Positions 8,000-18,900 are shown, numbered from the stretch's first letter. The stretch is DNA of 64,000 nt from Dawidia cretensis (GCF_018598175.1 NZ_JAHESE010000002.1:186001-250000), one strand, 5' to 3'. The notes: a model not told the origin generated them from the letters alone. Made by a program: numbers and translations.

Positions 8000-10900
8000 A
8001 TGATTCGCCCCTCTACGAATTCTGTCCCTACCCGGTGGTATACCCTTTTGTCTGGTATTACTATCCTCTTCCTTTTGGCATCCCTGACTACATGTGTATG
8101 GGGGCAGGGTGTTCAAGTTGAAAAGCGTAAAGGCACTACCGCGGCGCAGTATGGCTATTACGAGTATTTGCCCGTGGGCTACGACACAGACGCTACCAAG
8201 AAATGGCCAGTGCTCCTTGTTTTGCACGGCCAGGGCGAGCTCGGTAACGGTACAACGGAGCTATACAAAGCTATTGTTAACGGCCCTGGAAAGGAGATTA
8301 AGAAAGGACGCAATTTTCCGATGGTTGTGCTCTCACCCCAATCATTGTATTGGTGGGGTGCGCCAACCATCGACCTGTTTGTCGAGTATATCAAGAAAAC
8401 GTACCGCATCGATACAGATCGCTTTTATTTGACGGGACTGAGCATGGGGGGTATCGTTGCGTGGGAATATGCCGCTAAATATCCCGACAAGATTGCCGCG
8501 TTGGTGGCCATTGCCGGTAACGGAAATGCGCAGGACCCCTGCCAGCTCGCGAAAGTACCTATCTGGGCTTTTCACGGTGATGCCGATAAGACGGTAGACA
8601 AATACGGTTCTATAAATATAGTAGCGGCTGTAAATAAGTGTACAAGCCCCGTAGCGAACCCGCAAGCTAGGTTGACAATGTATCCCGGTGTGGGACATGA
8701 TTCCTGGACCAGGACTTACGACGGGAGCGCGGGCCATGATATTTATACCTGGATGTTGGGTTTCTCGAAGACAGGAGCGGCTAACGCACCGCCCATTGCA
8801 AATGCAGGGGCGGACAAATCGCTGCAATTACCGACCAACCAGATCATTATTACCGGCACAGGCAGTGATCCGGAGGGCGGGGCAGTAACCTATGCATGGA
8901 CCAAGACCAGTGGCCCTGCGGCGACCCTGGCAAATGCAACCACGGCAAGCCTCACGGCGAGCGCGCTGGTAGCGGGTACGTATGTATTTACATTGACGGT
9001 GAAAGATAACCTCGGCAATGTAGCCAGTGATCAGATGTCGTTAGTCATCAGCCCAGCGGCGGTAAACGCGTCTCCTGTTGTCAACGCCGGGGCTGATCAG
9101 GTCATTACGCTGCCGCAGAGCAGCACCATCATTACTGGTACAGCATCGGATGATGGTACAATCGCTCAATATCTGTGGAGCCAGCGGTCAGGGCCGTCGT
9201 CCGTGATATCGGATACGCAGATGCCGCAGATTACAGTGAGCGGTCTCTCACAACCTGGCGTCTATGTATATCGCCTGACGGCAACGGACGATAAAGGTGC
9301 TACTGGTTTAGACGAGGTACAGATTACCGTGAACGCCGCGCAAGTCAATCAAAAACCGGTTGTGACGTTGGGTACAGACATTTCGATTACACTGCCACAG
9401 AACACTGTTGTTATACCCAGCGCCGCCACGGACAACGATGGCACGATCGAAGGTTATCTGTGGACGAAGATCAGTGGGCCCGCGTGGACGCCTGTCAATG
9501 AAACTACACCGGAGCTCACGGCAAGAGATTTAGTGGCCGGCATCTATGTCTTCCGCCTGACAGCGCGCGACGATATAGGCGAAGAGGGGTATGATGAAAT
9601 AAAGGTGACGGTACTCGACGCTGTCAACCAGACGCCGACGGCATCGGCTGGGGCTGATAAAACTGTGGTATTGCCGACGAATACCGCCAGCCTGATCGGC
9701 AGTGGCAATGATCCCGACGGTGGCATTGTGACGTATCAATGGGTGAAAGTGAGTGGCCCGGATGCGGACCTTGTCAACGCTACGAATGCACATGCGACAG
9801 CCAATAACCTTGTCGAAGGTGTATATGTCTTCAGTCTGACGGTGACTGACGATAAGGGAGCCTCGGCCATAGACGAGATGACATTAACGGTACAGGCCGA
9901 CGGCGTCAACCAACCGCCGACTGTCAACGCCGGTGACAACGTGAACGTTATATTGCCGCAGGCCGCGGTAGCCCTGACGGCAACGGCGAACGACCCCGAC
10001 GGTACGATTCAAAGTTATCAATGGATAAAAGTGAGTGGTGGCGCCATTACGTTTACCGGTGCCACGACGAATCAGATTGGCGTGACCGACCTGGTGGCCG
10101 GTACGTTCCGCTTCCGTGTGACGGTGACAGACAACGATGGTGCGACGGCTTTTGACGACGTTGACCTGATCGTGTCGCCGCCAACCATCAACAATGCCCC
10201 GGTGGTGACTGCCAGTGCGAACGTAACGCTCATGCTTCCTATAAACAATACCGTACTGACGGCGGCGGCGAACGACCCGGATGGTACCATTGCAAGTTAC
10301 GAGTGGATGAAGGTTAGTGGCCCGACGGCGGGTACACTGGAGGGTGCAGAAACGTCTGCGCTCACGCTTTCCGATTTAGTGCAGGGTACCTATATTTTTC
10401 GTATCACTGTGACCGACGATGCCGGCGCCAGCGCCTCTGACGAGGTGTCGGTAGAAGTACGTCCTTCGGGGACGCAGACGTGTAACTGTGACCACGTAAT
10501 TGAAGCCAAGAGCGACTACATCAAGGCGATGGATATGCCTAAGCCGGTGAAGCCAGGCGACGTGGTATGTGTTCGGGCGGGTAACCGCAGTTACTTACGA
10601 TTCCTGGACTTTGTAGGAACGGCGGATAAACCCATCACGTTCATTAACTGCGGCGGGCAGGTTGTGATCAACAACCCGCTTACGGACGGTTCGTTGAGCT
10701 TCACACGCTGTAAGTATTTCCGGGTAACAGGTACGGGTGATCCTAATTTCTTCTACGGATTCAAGATCGCGGTGTCTACCAAGAATACGGCGATGTTCAT
10801 GTCGGACAGTGACTTCGAAGTAGACCACATCGAGATCGCTAACTCGGGTTACGCCGGGATCATGTGCAAGATTGACCCGACATGCGCGAATCCGCAGTAC

Positions 10901-13900
10901 CACCGTGGTAACTTTGTGATGGAGAATATTAAGTTGCATGACAACTATATCCACGACACGAACGGCGAGGCCTTTTATGTTGGGTATTATGCCTATGGTG
11001 GCATTGAAAACGGGACTTGCGGAAAGATATACCCGCACGATATCAAGAATATCAAGATCTACAACAACATCATCCGCAATACGGCGGCCGACGGCTTGCA
11101 GGTAACGTGCGCGGTGGAGGGGTGTGAGATCTATAATAACTCGATCGAGAACTACGGCCTCAATCCGTTCTCGGCGGATCAAAATAACGGTATCATCATT
11201 GGTGGCGGTACGTCGGGGCTTTGCTACAACAACTACATCCGGAAGGGGAGTGGTGTGGGGATGGCTGTCTTCGGTTTGGGAGGTAATATCATTTTTAATA
11301 ATATCATTACCGAGACGGGCTCACACGGTGTATACTTCGGGATAGGATCGACCATTCCGGGACGTGGCTTTAGCTTCATCAACAATACCATCATGAATAC
11401 CAAGCTGGATGGTATTCGCTATGAAAACCAGGTGGCCAAAGGCAGCAAGTTCTATAACAACCTGGTGATCAATCCGGGTACGTACGACACGTATGAAAGG
11501 GCGGACTTCTGTGCGAAAGGAAAAGATGCGTTCTTCTACTCCAACTGCCGGATCGGTATGGACTACGACTCGTCCAACTTCTTTTTTGTGCGGAATATTG
11601 CTTCGGTGAAGTTTGTCAATCCCACCAACTTTGATTTTCACCTGTTGCCAAATTCGCCGGTGATCGACATTGGTCGCGATGTGTCGGCTTACAATGTCAA
11701 CTTTGATCATTTCATGCTGACGCGTCCTTCGGGCCTTAAATATGACATTGGGGCGACCGAATATCAAACCAGCGGATCGACGAATAAGATTCCGATCATT
11801 ACGATGCCGGCCAACCAGACATTGACCTTGCCGACCAACTCGACGACGTTGACGGCGTCGGCGGTTGACCAGGACGGCACGATCGCGGGGTATTCCTGGA
11901 TACAAGTGTCCGGACCGACCGATGCGCAGCTGGCCAATGTCACGACTAAAACATTAACCGCGAGCTCCCTGGCCGAAGGCGAATATGTCTTCCGTCTGAC
12001 GGTGAAAGACAATGAGGATGCTCCGGCCTCTGCGGACGTGAAGGTGACCGTGAAGGCGCTTGCCGCCAATAAACCACCCATCGTGAACGCGGGCACCTAT
12101 CCGTCTATTACGCTGCCCACCAACACGATCGTGCTGAAAGGCATTGCTTCCGACGAAGATGGCACCATTGTGAAATATGCCTGGACGAAAGTGAGCGGCC
12201 CGACGGCCATCGGTTCGAGCGTGGACAAAGCCAGCGCAACGTTTAGCGGACTGGTAGCGGGTATTTATAAATTTAGGCTGACAGTAACGGATGACGATGG
12301 CGCAACGGCATTTGCCGAAGCGAGCGTGACTGTACAGTCTGCGGTGGTGAACAAAGCGCCGGTGGCCAATGCGGGGGCCAACCGTGACATTACGCTGCCG
12401 ATCAACGGTCTTACCTTGAACGGTAGTGGTAGCGATGCGGACGGTACTATTACGAAGTATGCCTGGAACCAACAAGGTGGTCCCACCACGATAACGCTTA
12501 CGACGACAAATCAACCGAACCTGACAATGACAGGCCTCGTGGCCGGTGTCTATACCTTCCGCCTGACGGTGACAGACAATGCCAATGCTACTGCCTTTGC
12601 GGATGTGCTGGTGACAGTGCACATGGCGGATGCGCCAAAGCCGCCGGTGGTGTCGGCAGGAAATGACCGGGAGCTCTCCTTGCCTACGAATACGGTAACG
12701 TTAACCGGTACCGCCAGCGGTGAAACGACACTCACATATCAATGGACCAAACGCAGCGGGCCGAATGCCACGTTGGCGAATGCGACCACTCCGACGCTGC
12801 AGCTAACGGAGCTCGTGCAAGGTACATATGTATTCCGTTTGACCGTGCGGGATGAAAATTCGCTGTCGGCGTTTGACGACGTGACGGTGACGGTATTGCC
12901 GGAGGCAATCAACATTTTACCTCTTGCCGATGCGGGTGGAAACCAATCCATCAAGCTTCCGACTACTTCGGTGACGCTGAATGGTACAGGTAGCGACGCG
13001 GACGGCAACGTGGTGACTCTTCTATGGTCTCAGTTGACGGGCCTGCCGGTGAGCATTACCGAGAAGATACCGGGTCAAGGCGATGTTGTTGTCGTAGAAG
13101 GTTTCGATGCAGGTACCTATACATTCCGTTTGACAGTGACGGACAACGATGGCGCCACGGACACCGATGACATGGCGGTCGAAGTAGGCACTGTGACGGC
13201 CAACCTGCGGCCGATTGCCGATGCAGGCGATGATGTCACAAAATTTCTTCCCGATAACACTGTAACGCTACGCAGCGCGGGTACTGACTCTGACGGTACG
13301 ATAAAAGAGTATAAATGGGAGCAAGATTCCGGGCCGCGACCGCTGGATTTGCCGCCGCCGTCTCCTACGCCGGGTGACTTTGTTATCAACGACATGATCG
13401 CAGGCGTCTATAAAGTCTATCTGGTCGTGAAAGACGACAAAAACGCCATGGCGGCAGACACGTTGATGATCACTATTCTACCCGAAACGGTGAACCAGGC
13501 GCCGCGGGCAATCGTCGGCGAAGACATCACCGTACGCCTGCCGATCGCGCAGGTGGTGATAGAGGGTAGTGGCACCGACCCCGACGGACAGATCGTTTCG
13601 TATCAATGGACAATGACCGGGGGGGAAGGGATCACGCTGAACAATGCCGATACTCCCACGCTGACGGTAACAAACCTTCTGGCCGGTGAATATACGTTTG
13701 TGCTGACGGTGACGGACAACGACGGCGAGACAGCAACGGCCCAAATGGCGCTGATTGTGGGGCCGGAGCGCACAGGTCCCGAGGCCTTTGCCGGTGCTGA
13801 TACCGTGGTGAGCATGCCCGTGGATGTTGTGAAGCTCGTAGGCTTTGGCAGTGTAACGGAAGGCGCGATCACGGAATACATGTGGGTAAAAACATCCGGT

Positions 13901-14302
13901 CCGGACGTGGTGTTGGAGAATTACGAAACGCCCGAGCTTGATCTTACGGGTGTACATCCGGGCGAATACACGTTCACCTTTACGGTGACGGACGACCAGG
14001 GTGCTTCCGCATCCGACGATGTCTTTGTGGTCGTGACGGAGTCGCTTGGAGCGCCGAAGGTCTTTACGCCCAACGGTGACGGACAGAACGATGTCTGGGC
14101 AGTCAAGAACGTTGCCCTGGTGAATGGGTGTCCGCTGGCCATTTATGATAAGCTTGGTAACAAGGTATATGAGTCCACCAGCTATGGCAACGAATGGGAT
14201 GGGCAATATAAAGGACGTAAGCTGGAGCCTGGCCCTTATTATTACGTCTTCAAGTGTGGTGGTGCGAATGTCTTCACTGGTGGCGTCCGGTTAATACGAT
14301 AA
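8000..14302 (+). CDS. Giant secreted multimodular protein: esterase-like domain, 14 PKD-type domains, beta-helix, T9SS type B sorting domain
   Basis: This protein has 2100 residues. A signal peptide spans residues 1 to about 36. An alpha/beta-hydrolase domain of the PHB-depolymerase/feruloyl-esterase kind (about 45-257) has Ser148 in GLSMGG, Asp194/196 in HGDADKT and His233 in GVGHDSW. Six PKD-like domains follow (258-825), then a right-handed beta-helix region rich in N-x-I/N-N repeats (826-1256), eight more PKD-like domains (1262-2013) and a CHU_C-type domain with FTPNGDGQND (2016-2100). The last is the type B sorting signal for T9SS export and surface attachment. The following PorP/SprF-like gene is the usual partner for this class. 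Polysaccharide or ester cleavage outside the cell is a reasonable inference; the substrate is unknown. Confidence 0.88.
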   Translation: MIRPSTNSVPTRWYTLLSGITILFLLASLTTCVWGQGVQVEKRKGTTAAQYGYYEYLPVGYDTDATKKWPVLLVLHGQGELGNGTTELYKAIVNGPGKEIKKGRNFPMVVLSPQSLYWWGAPTIDLFVEYIKKTYRIDTDRFYLTGLSMGGIVAWEYAAKYPDKIAALVAIAGNGNAQDPCQLAKVPIWAFHGDADKTVDKYGSINIVAAVNKCTSPVANPQARLTMYPGVGHDSWTRTYDGSAGHDIYTWMLGFSKTGAANAPPIANAGADKSLQLPTNQIIITGTGSDPEGGAVTYAWTKTSGPAATLANATTASLTASALVAGTYVFTLTVKDNLGNVASDQMSLVISPAAVNASPVVNAGADQVITLPQSSTIITGTASDDGTIAQYLWSQRSGPSSVISDTQMPQITVSGLSQPGVYVYRLTATDDKGATGLDEVQITVNAAQVNQKPVVTLGTDISITLPQNTVVIPSAATDNDGTIEGYLWTKISGPAWTPVNETTPELTARDLVAGIYVFRLTARDDIGEEGYDEIKVTVLDAVNQTPTASAGADKTVVLPTNTASLIGSGNDPDGGIVTYQWVKVSGPDADLVNATNAHATANNLVEGVYVFSLTVTDDKGASAIDEMTLTVQADGVNQPPTVNAGDNVNVILPQAAVALTATANDPDGTIQSYQWIKVSGGAITFTGATTNQIGVTDLVAGTFRFRVTVTDNDGATAFDDVDLIVSPPTINNAPVVTASANVTLMLPINNTVLTAAANDPDGTIASYEWMKVSGPTAGTLEGAETSALTLSDLVQGTYIFRITVTDDAGASASDEVSVEVRPSGTQTCNCDHVIEAKSDYIKAMDMPKPVKPGDVVCVRAGNRSYLRFLDFVGTADKPITFINCGGQVVINNPLTDGSLSFTRCKYFRVTGTGDPNFFYGFKIAVSTKNTAMFMSDSDFEVDHIEIANSGYAGIMCKIDPTCANPQYHRGNFVMENIKLHDNYIHDTNGEAFYVGYYAYGGIENGTCGKIYPHDIKNIKIYNNIIRNTAADGLQVTCAVEGCEIYNNSIENYGLNPFSADQNNGIIIGGGTSGLCYNNYIRKGSGVGMAVFGLGGNIIFNNIITETGSHGVYFGIGSTIPGRGFSFINNTIMNTKLDGIRYENQVAKGSKFYNNLVINPGTYDTYERADFCAKGKDAFFYSNCRIGMDYDSSNFFFVRNIASVKFVNPTNFDFHLLPNSPVIDIGRDVSAYNVNFDHFMLTRPSGLKYDIGATEYQTSGSTNKIPIITMPANQTLTLPTNSTTLTASAVDQDGTIAGYSWIQVSGPTDAQLANVTTKTLTASSLAEGEYVFRLTVKDNEDAPASADVKVTVKALAANKPPIVNAGTYPSITLPTNTIVLKGIASDEDGTIVKYAWTKVSGPTAIGSSVDKASATFSGLVAGIYKFRLTVTDDDGATAFAEASVTVQSAVVNKAPVANAGANRDITLPINGLTLNGSGSDADGTITKYAWNQQGGPTTITLTTTNQPNLTMTGLVAGVYTFRLTVTDNANATAFADVLVTVHMADAPKPPVVSAGNDRELSLPTNTVTLTGTASGETTLTYQWTKRSGPNATLANATTPTLQLTELVQGTYVFRLTVRDENSLSAFDDVTVTVLPEAINILPLADAGGNQSIKLPTTSVTLNGTGSDADGNVVTLLWSQLTGLPVSITEKIPGQGDVVVVEGFDAGTYTFRLTVTDNDGATDTDDMAVEVGTVTANLRPIADAGDDVTKFLPDNTVTLRSAGTDSDGTIKEYKWEQDSGPRPLDLPPPSPTPGDFVINDMIAGVYKVYLVVKDDKNAMAADTLMITILPETVNQAPRAIVGEDITVRLPIAQVVIEGSGTDPDGQIVSYQWTMTGGEGITLNNADTPTLTVTNLLAGEYTFVLTVTDNDGETATAQMALIVGPERTGPEAFAGADTVVSMPVDVVKLVGFGSVTEGAITEYMWVKTSGPDVVLENYETPELDLTGVHPGEYTFTFTVTDDQGASASDDVFVVVTESLGAPKVFTPNGDGQNDVWAVKNVALVNGCPLAIYDKLGNKVYESTSYGNEWDGQYKGRKLEPGPYYYVFKCGGANVFTGGVRLIR
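8770..10475 (+). repeat. Array of six PKD-type domain repeats (coding)
   Basis: Six coding repeats of about 95 codons share the pattern N-x-x-P-x-x-x-A-G, L-P, D-x-D-G-T-I, Y-x-W-x-K-x-S-G-P, L-V-x-G-x-Y-x-F-x-L-T-V-x-D. They link the esterase module to the beta-helix. Confidence 0.85.
11785..14040 (+). repeat. Array of eight PKD-type domain repeats (coding)
   Basis: Eight further copies of the same domain pattern lie between the beta-helix and the sorting domain. The last ones (near 13790-14040) are the most divergent, with GSVTEGAI in place of the usual DPDGTI. Confidence 0.85.
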
Positions 14303-14313
14303 AGACCCTTGCT

Positions 14314-15798
14314 TTGATAAAATTCTACCGAACCATTTGCCTGAGCGGTTTACTTCTTTTGTGCTGCGCGCGCGTGCAGGCACAGAACTATCCGCTGTAT
14401 AATCAGTTCTTAGCAAACCCGTATTTTTATAATCCGTCGTTTGCTGCCAACAACGGCTATAGCGAGCTGAACCTCCTCTATCGAAAACAGTGGTCGGGAA
14501 TCGACGATGCCCCGGAGGTGAATGGCTTTGCCTTGCAATATGCCACACGCAACAACATCTCGCTGGGCTTTAATTTTTACACAGAGAAGTCGGTTGTGTA
14601 TAAGTCTTCTTCGGGCATGCTGACCTTTGCCTATAAAGTGCCGCTGACCAGTGACAGCTATTTAAAGTTTGGGTTATCGGGCGGTCTGGGAGTGTCATCG
14701 CTAGACATGGATGCGATAAACGAAGCGGGCACCAATACCGGGCTTGATCCTGCGCTGGCGAATGCTGCCGGTACGACGTATGCCCTTCGGGGCAACTTCG
14801 GCGTGCATTATCGCTTCCGGAATTTTACTCTTGGCTTTGCCTTGCCGAACATTTTCGAATCGCACGAGAACGATACGATGCAGGTGAACGACGTAAAGGT
14901 ATCCAGGCTGAGCGACCAATTGTTTACACTGAGCTATAAAGCGTTGCTGAGTGACAAGTTTACCGTGGAACCGTATGTTCTGTACCGCCGTCTGAATGCG
15001 ATACAAGACCAAAAAGAAGCCTCGGTACTATTATACTATCGTAACCAGATCTGGGTAGGAGGGGGGTATCGCCTGAACTACGGCCCGACACTGACGATTG
15101 GAATGGCCTTGCGCGACATTGTACGGGTTGGCTATTCGTACGAGATCCCAGCCTCGCAGAAGGCTATTTCGACGTATGGCTCGCACGAGGTGCAGCTACA
15201 GATACGCCTGGGCAAACCAAAGGGGCCCAAGTCCAAGACGGCGGCCACAGCGTTGACGCAAGTTGAGCTCGACTCGGTGAAGGCTCAGATTGATTCGATC
15301 AAAACCGCGAAACAGGAGGCCGATATTAAAGCACGCAACGAACGGCTGGAACGCGAGGAAGCGGAGGCCGCCCTGGCGAAAGAGCGCAAGGAACGTGAGC
15401 GGTTGGAAAAAGAACGCCAGGCAACCGAGAAGGACAACCAGGTGGCTGCCCCAGTGACCGAGCCTGTGCCTCCGACACAACCTGTTGTCCCAGATAATTC
15501 CGATAAGGAAACGAAGAAAAAGGCAAACGAGGCAATCCGGCTTACGCCACCGGGTCACCTCTCGCCGGGAATTTATGTTGTGGTGGGAGCCTTCAAAGTC
15601 CATGAACATGCACTGGATTACCAGCGTAAAGCGCTGGCGGCGGGCTTCCCGACGCAGTTAGGGGTTGGGAAGAAAGGATTGTACTACGTGTATGTCTACA
15701 CGTCAAATTATCTTGAAAGTTCAAGAAAAATGAGGGATCATATCCGACAATTAAGGGTACTGGATTTCAAGAAAGCCTGGGTAATGGAAGTCGATTAA
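14314..15798 (+). CDS. PorP/SprF-family outer-membrane protein with coiled coil and C-terminal SPOR-like domain
   Basis: Starting at TTG 14314 gives 494 residues with a clean signal peptide (cleavage near VQA/QN at 23). The frame is open further upstream to a GTG at 14254 inside the previous gene, so the start is uncertain. Residues 25 to about 305 match the PorP/SprF family (YNQFLANPYFYNPSFAA, YRKQWSGI), a beta-barrel that helps surface display of T9SS type B clients. Residues about 315-375 are a charged coiled coil, then a Pro-rich linker, then an 80-residue SPOR-like domain (GIYVVVGAFKVHEHALDY). SPOR domains bind peptidoglycan glycan strands, so the protein may tie the barrel to the wall. 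Confidence 0.85.
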   Translation: MIKFYRTICLSGLLLLCCARVQAQNYPLYNQFLANPYFYNPSFAANNGYSELNLLYRKQWSGIDDAPEVNGFALQYATRNNISLGFNFYTEKSVVYKSSSGMLTFAYKVPLTSDSYLKFGLSGGLGVSSLDMDAINEAGTNTGLDPALANAAGTTYALRGNFGVHYRFRNFTLGFALPNIFESHENDTMQVNDVKVSRLSDQLFTLSYKALLSDKFTVEPYVLYRRLNAIQDQKEASVLLYYRNQIWVGGGYRLNYGPTLTIGMALRDIVRVGYSYEIPASQKAISTYGSHEVQLQIRLGKPKGPKSKTAATALTQVELDSVKAQIDSIKTAKQEADIKARNERLEREEAEAALAKERKERERLEKERQATEKDNQVAAPVTEPVPPTQPVVPDNSDKETKKKANEAIRLTPPGHLSPGIYVVVGAFKVHEHALDYQRKALAAGFPTQLGVGKKGLYYVYVYTSNYLESSRKMRDHIRQLRVLDFKKAWVMEVD

Positions 15799-15824
15799 AA
15801 TTAGCTTGCGTGATATTTTTACAA

Positions 15825-15857
15825 TTAAAGCACTGTATATCAGTGCTTTAATTTTTT
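15825..15857 (+). terminator. Intrinsic terminator after the PorP/SprF-like gene
   Basis: An 11-bp stem TTAAAGCACTG/CAGTGCTTTAA with a TATAT loop is followed by TTTTTT. Confidence 0.85.
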
Positions 15858-15890
15858 ATAGGTCCAACAATTTTTTAGATGTTTTTTGGT

Positions 15891-15898
15891 TACTTTTG
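15891..15898 (+). promoter_or_regulatory. Putative -7 promoter element of the 2356-residue client gene
   Basis: TACTTTTG matches TAnnTTTG exactly, about 95 bases before the ATG. I see no convincing -33 TTG at the right distance. Confidence 0.4.
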
Positions 15899-15941
15899 TT
15901 CAGCCGTAGTATTTATTGCTGATGTAATATTTTTACGGTTT

Positions 15942-15969
15942 GTCTACTGTCTACTGTCTAGTGTCTATA
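15942..15969 (+). repeat. Four heptamer tandem repeats, GTCTACT type, in leader
   Basis: The units are GTCTACT, GTCTACT, GTCTAGT and GTCTATA, head to tail, between the putative -7 box and the ATG at 15992. Period seven in a leader could vary by slippage or bind a regulator. Confidence 0.75.
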
Positions 15970-15991
15970 GTTAATCTCCTTTAAACCTTAT

Positions 15992-18900
15992 ATGAAAAGA
16001 CTGGCTTTAATCCCGCTGTTCTTAGTATGGGTATTATGGGCGGCCGCGCAATCAACGCCGTTTCCAGGATCCCAACCCAATTGGGGGCAAATCGGCCCTT
16101 GGGGGAACACAACAAATGGTACGAATTGGGACACGTCTCCCTACAAGCCCTACATTTACAAGGGTATTCCTTTCCGGGCGATGGAGCCCGTGAATTTCAA
16201 CGCGGCCCGCGCTGAAAAGTATCCCCTTATTCTCTTCCTGCACGGTGCCGGGGAGGGTGGAAACGACAACAACCTGCAACTGAAGCACAGCGGCAAAGAG
16301 CAACGCGATGCGGTACAGTCGGGTAAGTTCGAAGGCTTTCTGCTTTATCCGCAAAGCTATTACAGCTCGTGGGGTGGTTCGCTGAACGACTATGTAGTAG
16401 AGATTATCAACATTTACATTCGCGACAAGAACGTAGACCCGAACCGGATCTATGTTCACGGTCTTTCCGGCGGTGGCGCCGGAACGTGGATGATGCTGGC
16501 AAAGTACCCCAAGGTATTCGCGGCAGGTCTTCCGATGTCGAACGCGCTGACTACTTTGGTGCCCGACATGCCGAAGTTTAAACACGTGCCGCTGTGGTAT
16601 GCACAAGGCGGCCTGGACAAGGCGCCTCCTCCGTCGGCGGGTGAGTACATGGTGGCTCAGTTTCGTGCTGTAGGCGGTAACGTGCGTTACCAGTTCTTCC
16701 CGTATTTGGGCCACGGCACATGGACATCGATGTATGCGATGCCTGACTTCTTCCCCTGGATGCTTTCGAAATCCAAATTGACGATTCGTGTATTTGGCGA
16801 CAGAACAAACTTCTGTACGGGTCAGACGATCAATGTCAACATGGGCATCACGGCCGGCTTTGACGGCTATGAGTGGAGAAAGAACGGTGTTCTGATGGCC
16901 GGTGCTACTTCCAACGAAATTCAAAATAATGGAGCCGGTTCGTATCAGGTACGCTTTAGACGTGGGAATGTATGGACAGTGTGGTCTGAACCCGTGGTAT
17001 TACAGTATGGAGCTCCTTCGCCGACGCCGGTTATTCTGGCCTCTGGCGGAACAACGTTCCCGGCACTCGACGGTCGCACATCGGTTACGCTGTCTGCTCC
17101 TGAAGGGAAAGAAGTTTACCTGTGGTCTACCGGTGCTACAACACAAAGCATTACGGTAAGCGCCGCTGGTAACTATACCGTAAAAGCTACTGACTTCAAT
17201 GGTTGCGAGAGTGCAGTTTCTGCGGCTGCCGTCGTAACGACTACCAATGCTGCGGGTTCGCCGGTGGCGCCTACAGGCCTGGTGGCAAGCTCTGCCTCTG
17301 AAACACAAATCCACGTGAGCTGGCTCTACAGTGCCACGAATCATAAGAAATTTGAGGTATATCGTGCAAAAGGCACCGACGCGGGGCCGTATACGCTGCT
17401 GGCCATTCCCGAGAAAGATGAGCGCGAGTACTTCGATGATGAACTCGAACCCAACACGGCTTATTTCTATAAGGTACGCGCGATCAACGACCAGGGTGGT
17501 TCAGCCTATGCTGGTATCGATGCCTTTACATTTAAGGACGTAGAAGCGCCAACCATTCCTACGGAGTTCGCTGTTACCAGCACTTCGGAAAAGAGCGTCA
17601 CGCTGAAATGGAAATCATCTGTTGATAACATCGACGGCCTGGGTTCACTTACCTACGACCTGAAAGTGAACGGTCAGTCGATGACGATGAACAGCGCGAA
17701 CACCATTTATTTCCCCAACAACGTAGCGCAAGGTAAGCCGGGCAACCAGTCTACCAGCGAGGCAACCAACCGTCTGGCTACTGCTGCTTTGGACGGTAAC
17801 CTGAACTCCTATTGGTCAAGTGCCGCCGGTACCCTGGAACAACAGGACTGGATGTATGTCGACCTGGGCGAGCCCTACAACGTGAATTCCGTGAACCTTC
17901 GCTGGACTTCGGACTATGCTGTAGGCTATAAGGTTCAAATTTCCAGCGACGCTGCTGCGTGGAGCGATCTACAAACAGTTTCTGGTAACGCCGCAGTCGT
18001 CAACAACTTTGTTGGCCTGACTGGCACCGGACGTTATGTACGTGTACTGGCGACGCTCCGCCGCGGTAATAATAACCGCGTACGCCTGGCCGAACTGAAC
18101 GTATACGGTAATAAGGTTGCCGGTGGTGACCAGACTTATATCGGCGCGGTGTTGAAGAATCTCAACCCGCTGTCCGTTTATACCTTCAGCCTCGCGGCAC
18201 GCGATGCGTCCGGTAACGCATCGGGTTATACTTCGCAGCTCTCGGCTTCGACCATCAACACGGGGCTGACGTACGACTATTACGAGACGTCCGTCACGAC
18301 GCTTTCCGCCCTGGCGAACGTATCGCCGCTCAGGAGTGGCACGGTGCCGAATTTCTCGCTTGCTCCCAGAACTTCTGGCAGAACGGGTGATTTCGCCTTT
18401 ATCTACAAAGGTTTCATTACGGTGCCGACACAAGGCCTGTATACCTTCTATACCACATCGGTGGATGGTAGCAACCTGTACATCTCCGACTACCTGATTG
18501 TGAACAACGACCTGGTGCATGCTTCTCAAGAGCGGTCGGGCCAGATCGTACTGGCACCGGGTACATATCCTATCCGTGTAGATTATTTTAAGAGAGGTTC
18601 GGGTACGCTCCAGTTGGAAGTTCGGTACGAGGGCCCTGGTATCACCAAGGTGCTGATTCCGGATGCTGCCATGAACAGCACATTTACACCGCCGGCGAAG
18701 CCTACAGGACCGACCAGCATCACCGCGGTGGCGGCATCACATAAGTCTGTCCAGCTGGATTGGCAATACAGTGGTGCGGCAACGACAGGTTTTGAAATCT
18801 ATCGCAGCACAACCCGCAATGGTACGTACGCACTTGTCGGCACAGCTGCTGGTTCAGCCCGCACGTATACGGATGCTAACAATCTTACGCCACTGACGCA

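Noticed and set aside
8770-14040. Regular repeats that could suggest a CRISPR-like or satellite array
   Set aside because: The repeats are in one open frame, vary at codon level and encode PKD-type protein domains.
16052-16924. A 290-codon - strand frame and several other long antisense frames in the giant genes
   Set aside because: They mirror the codon pattern of the + strand coding repeats and contain no recognisable domain.
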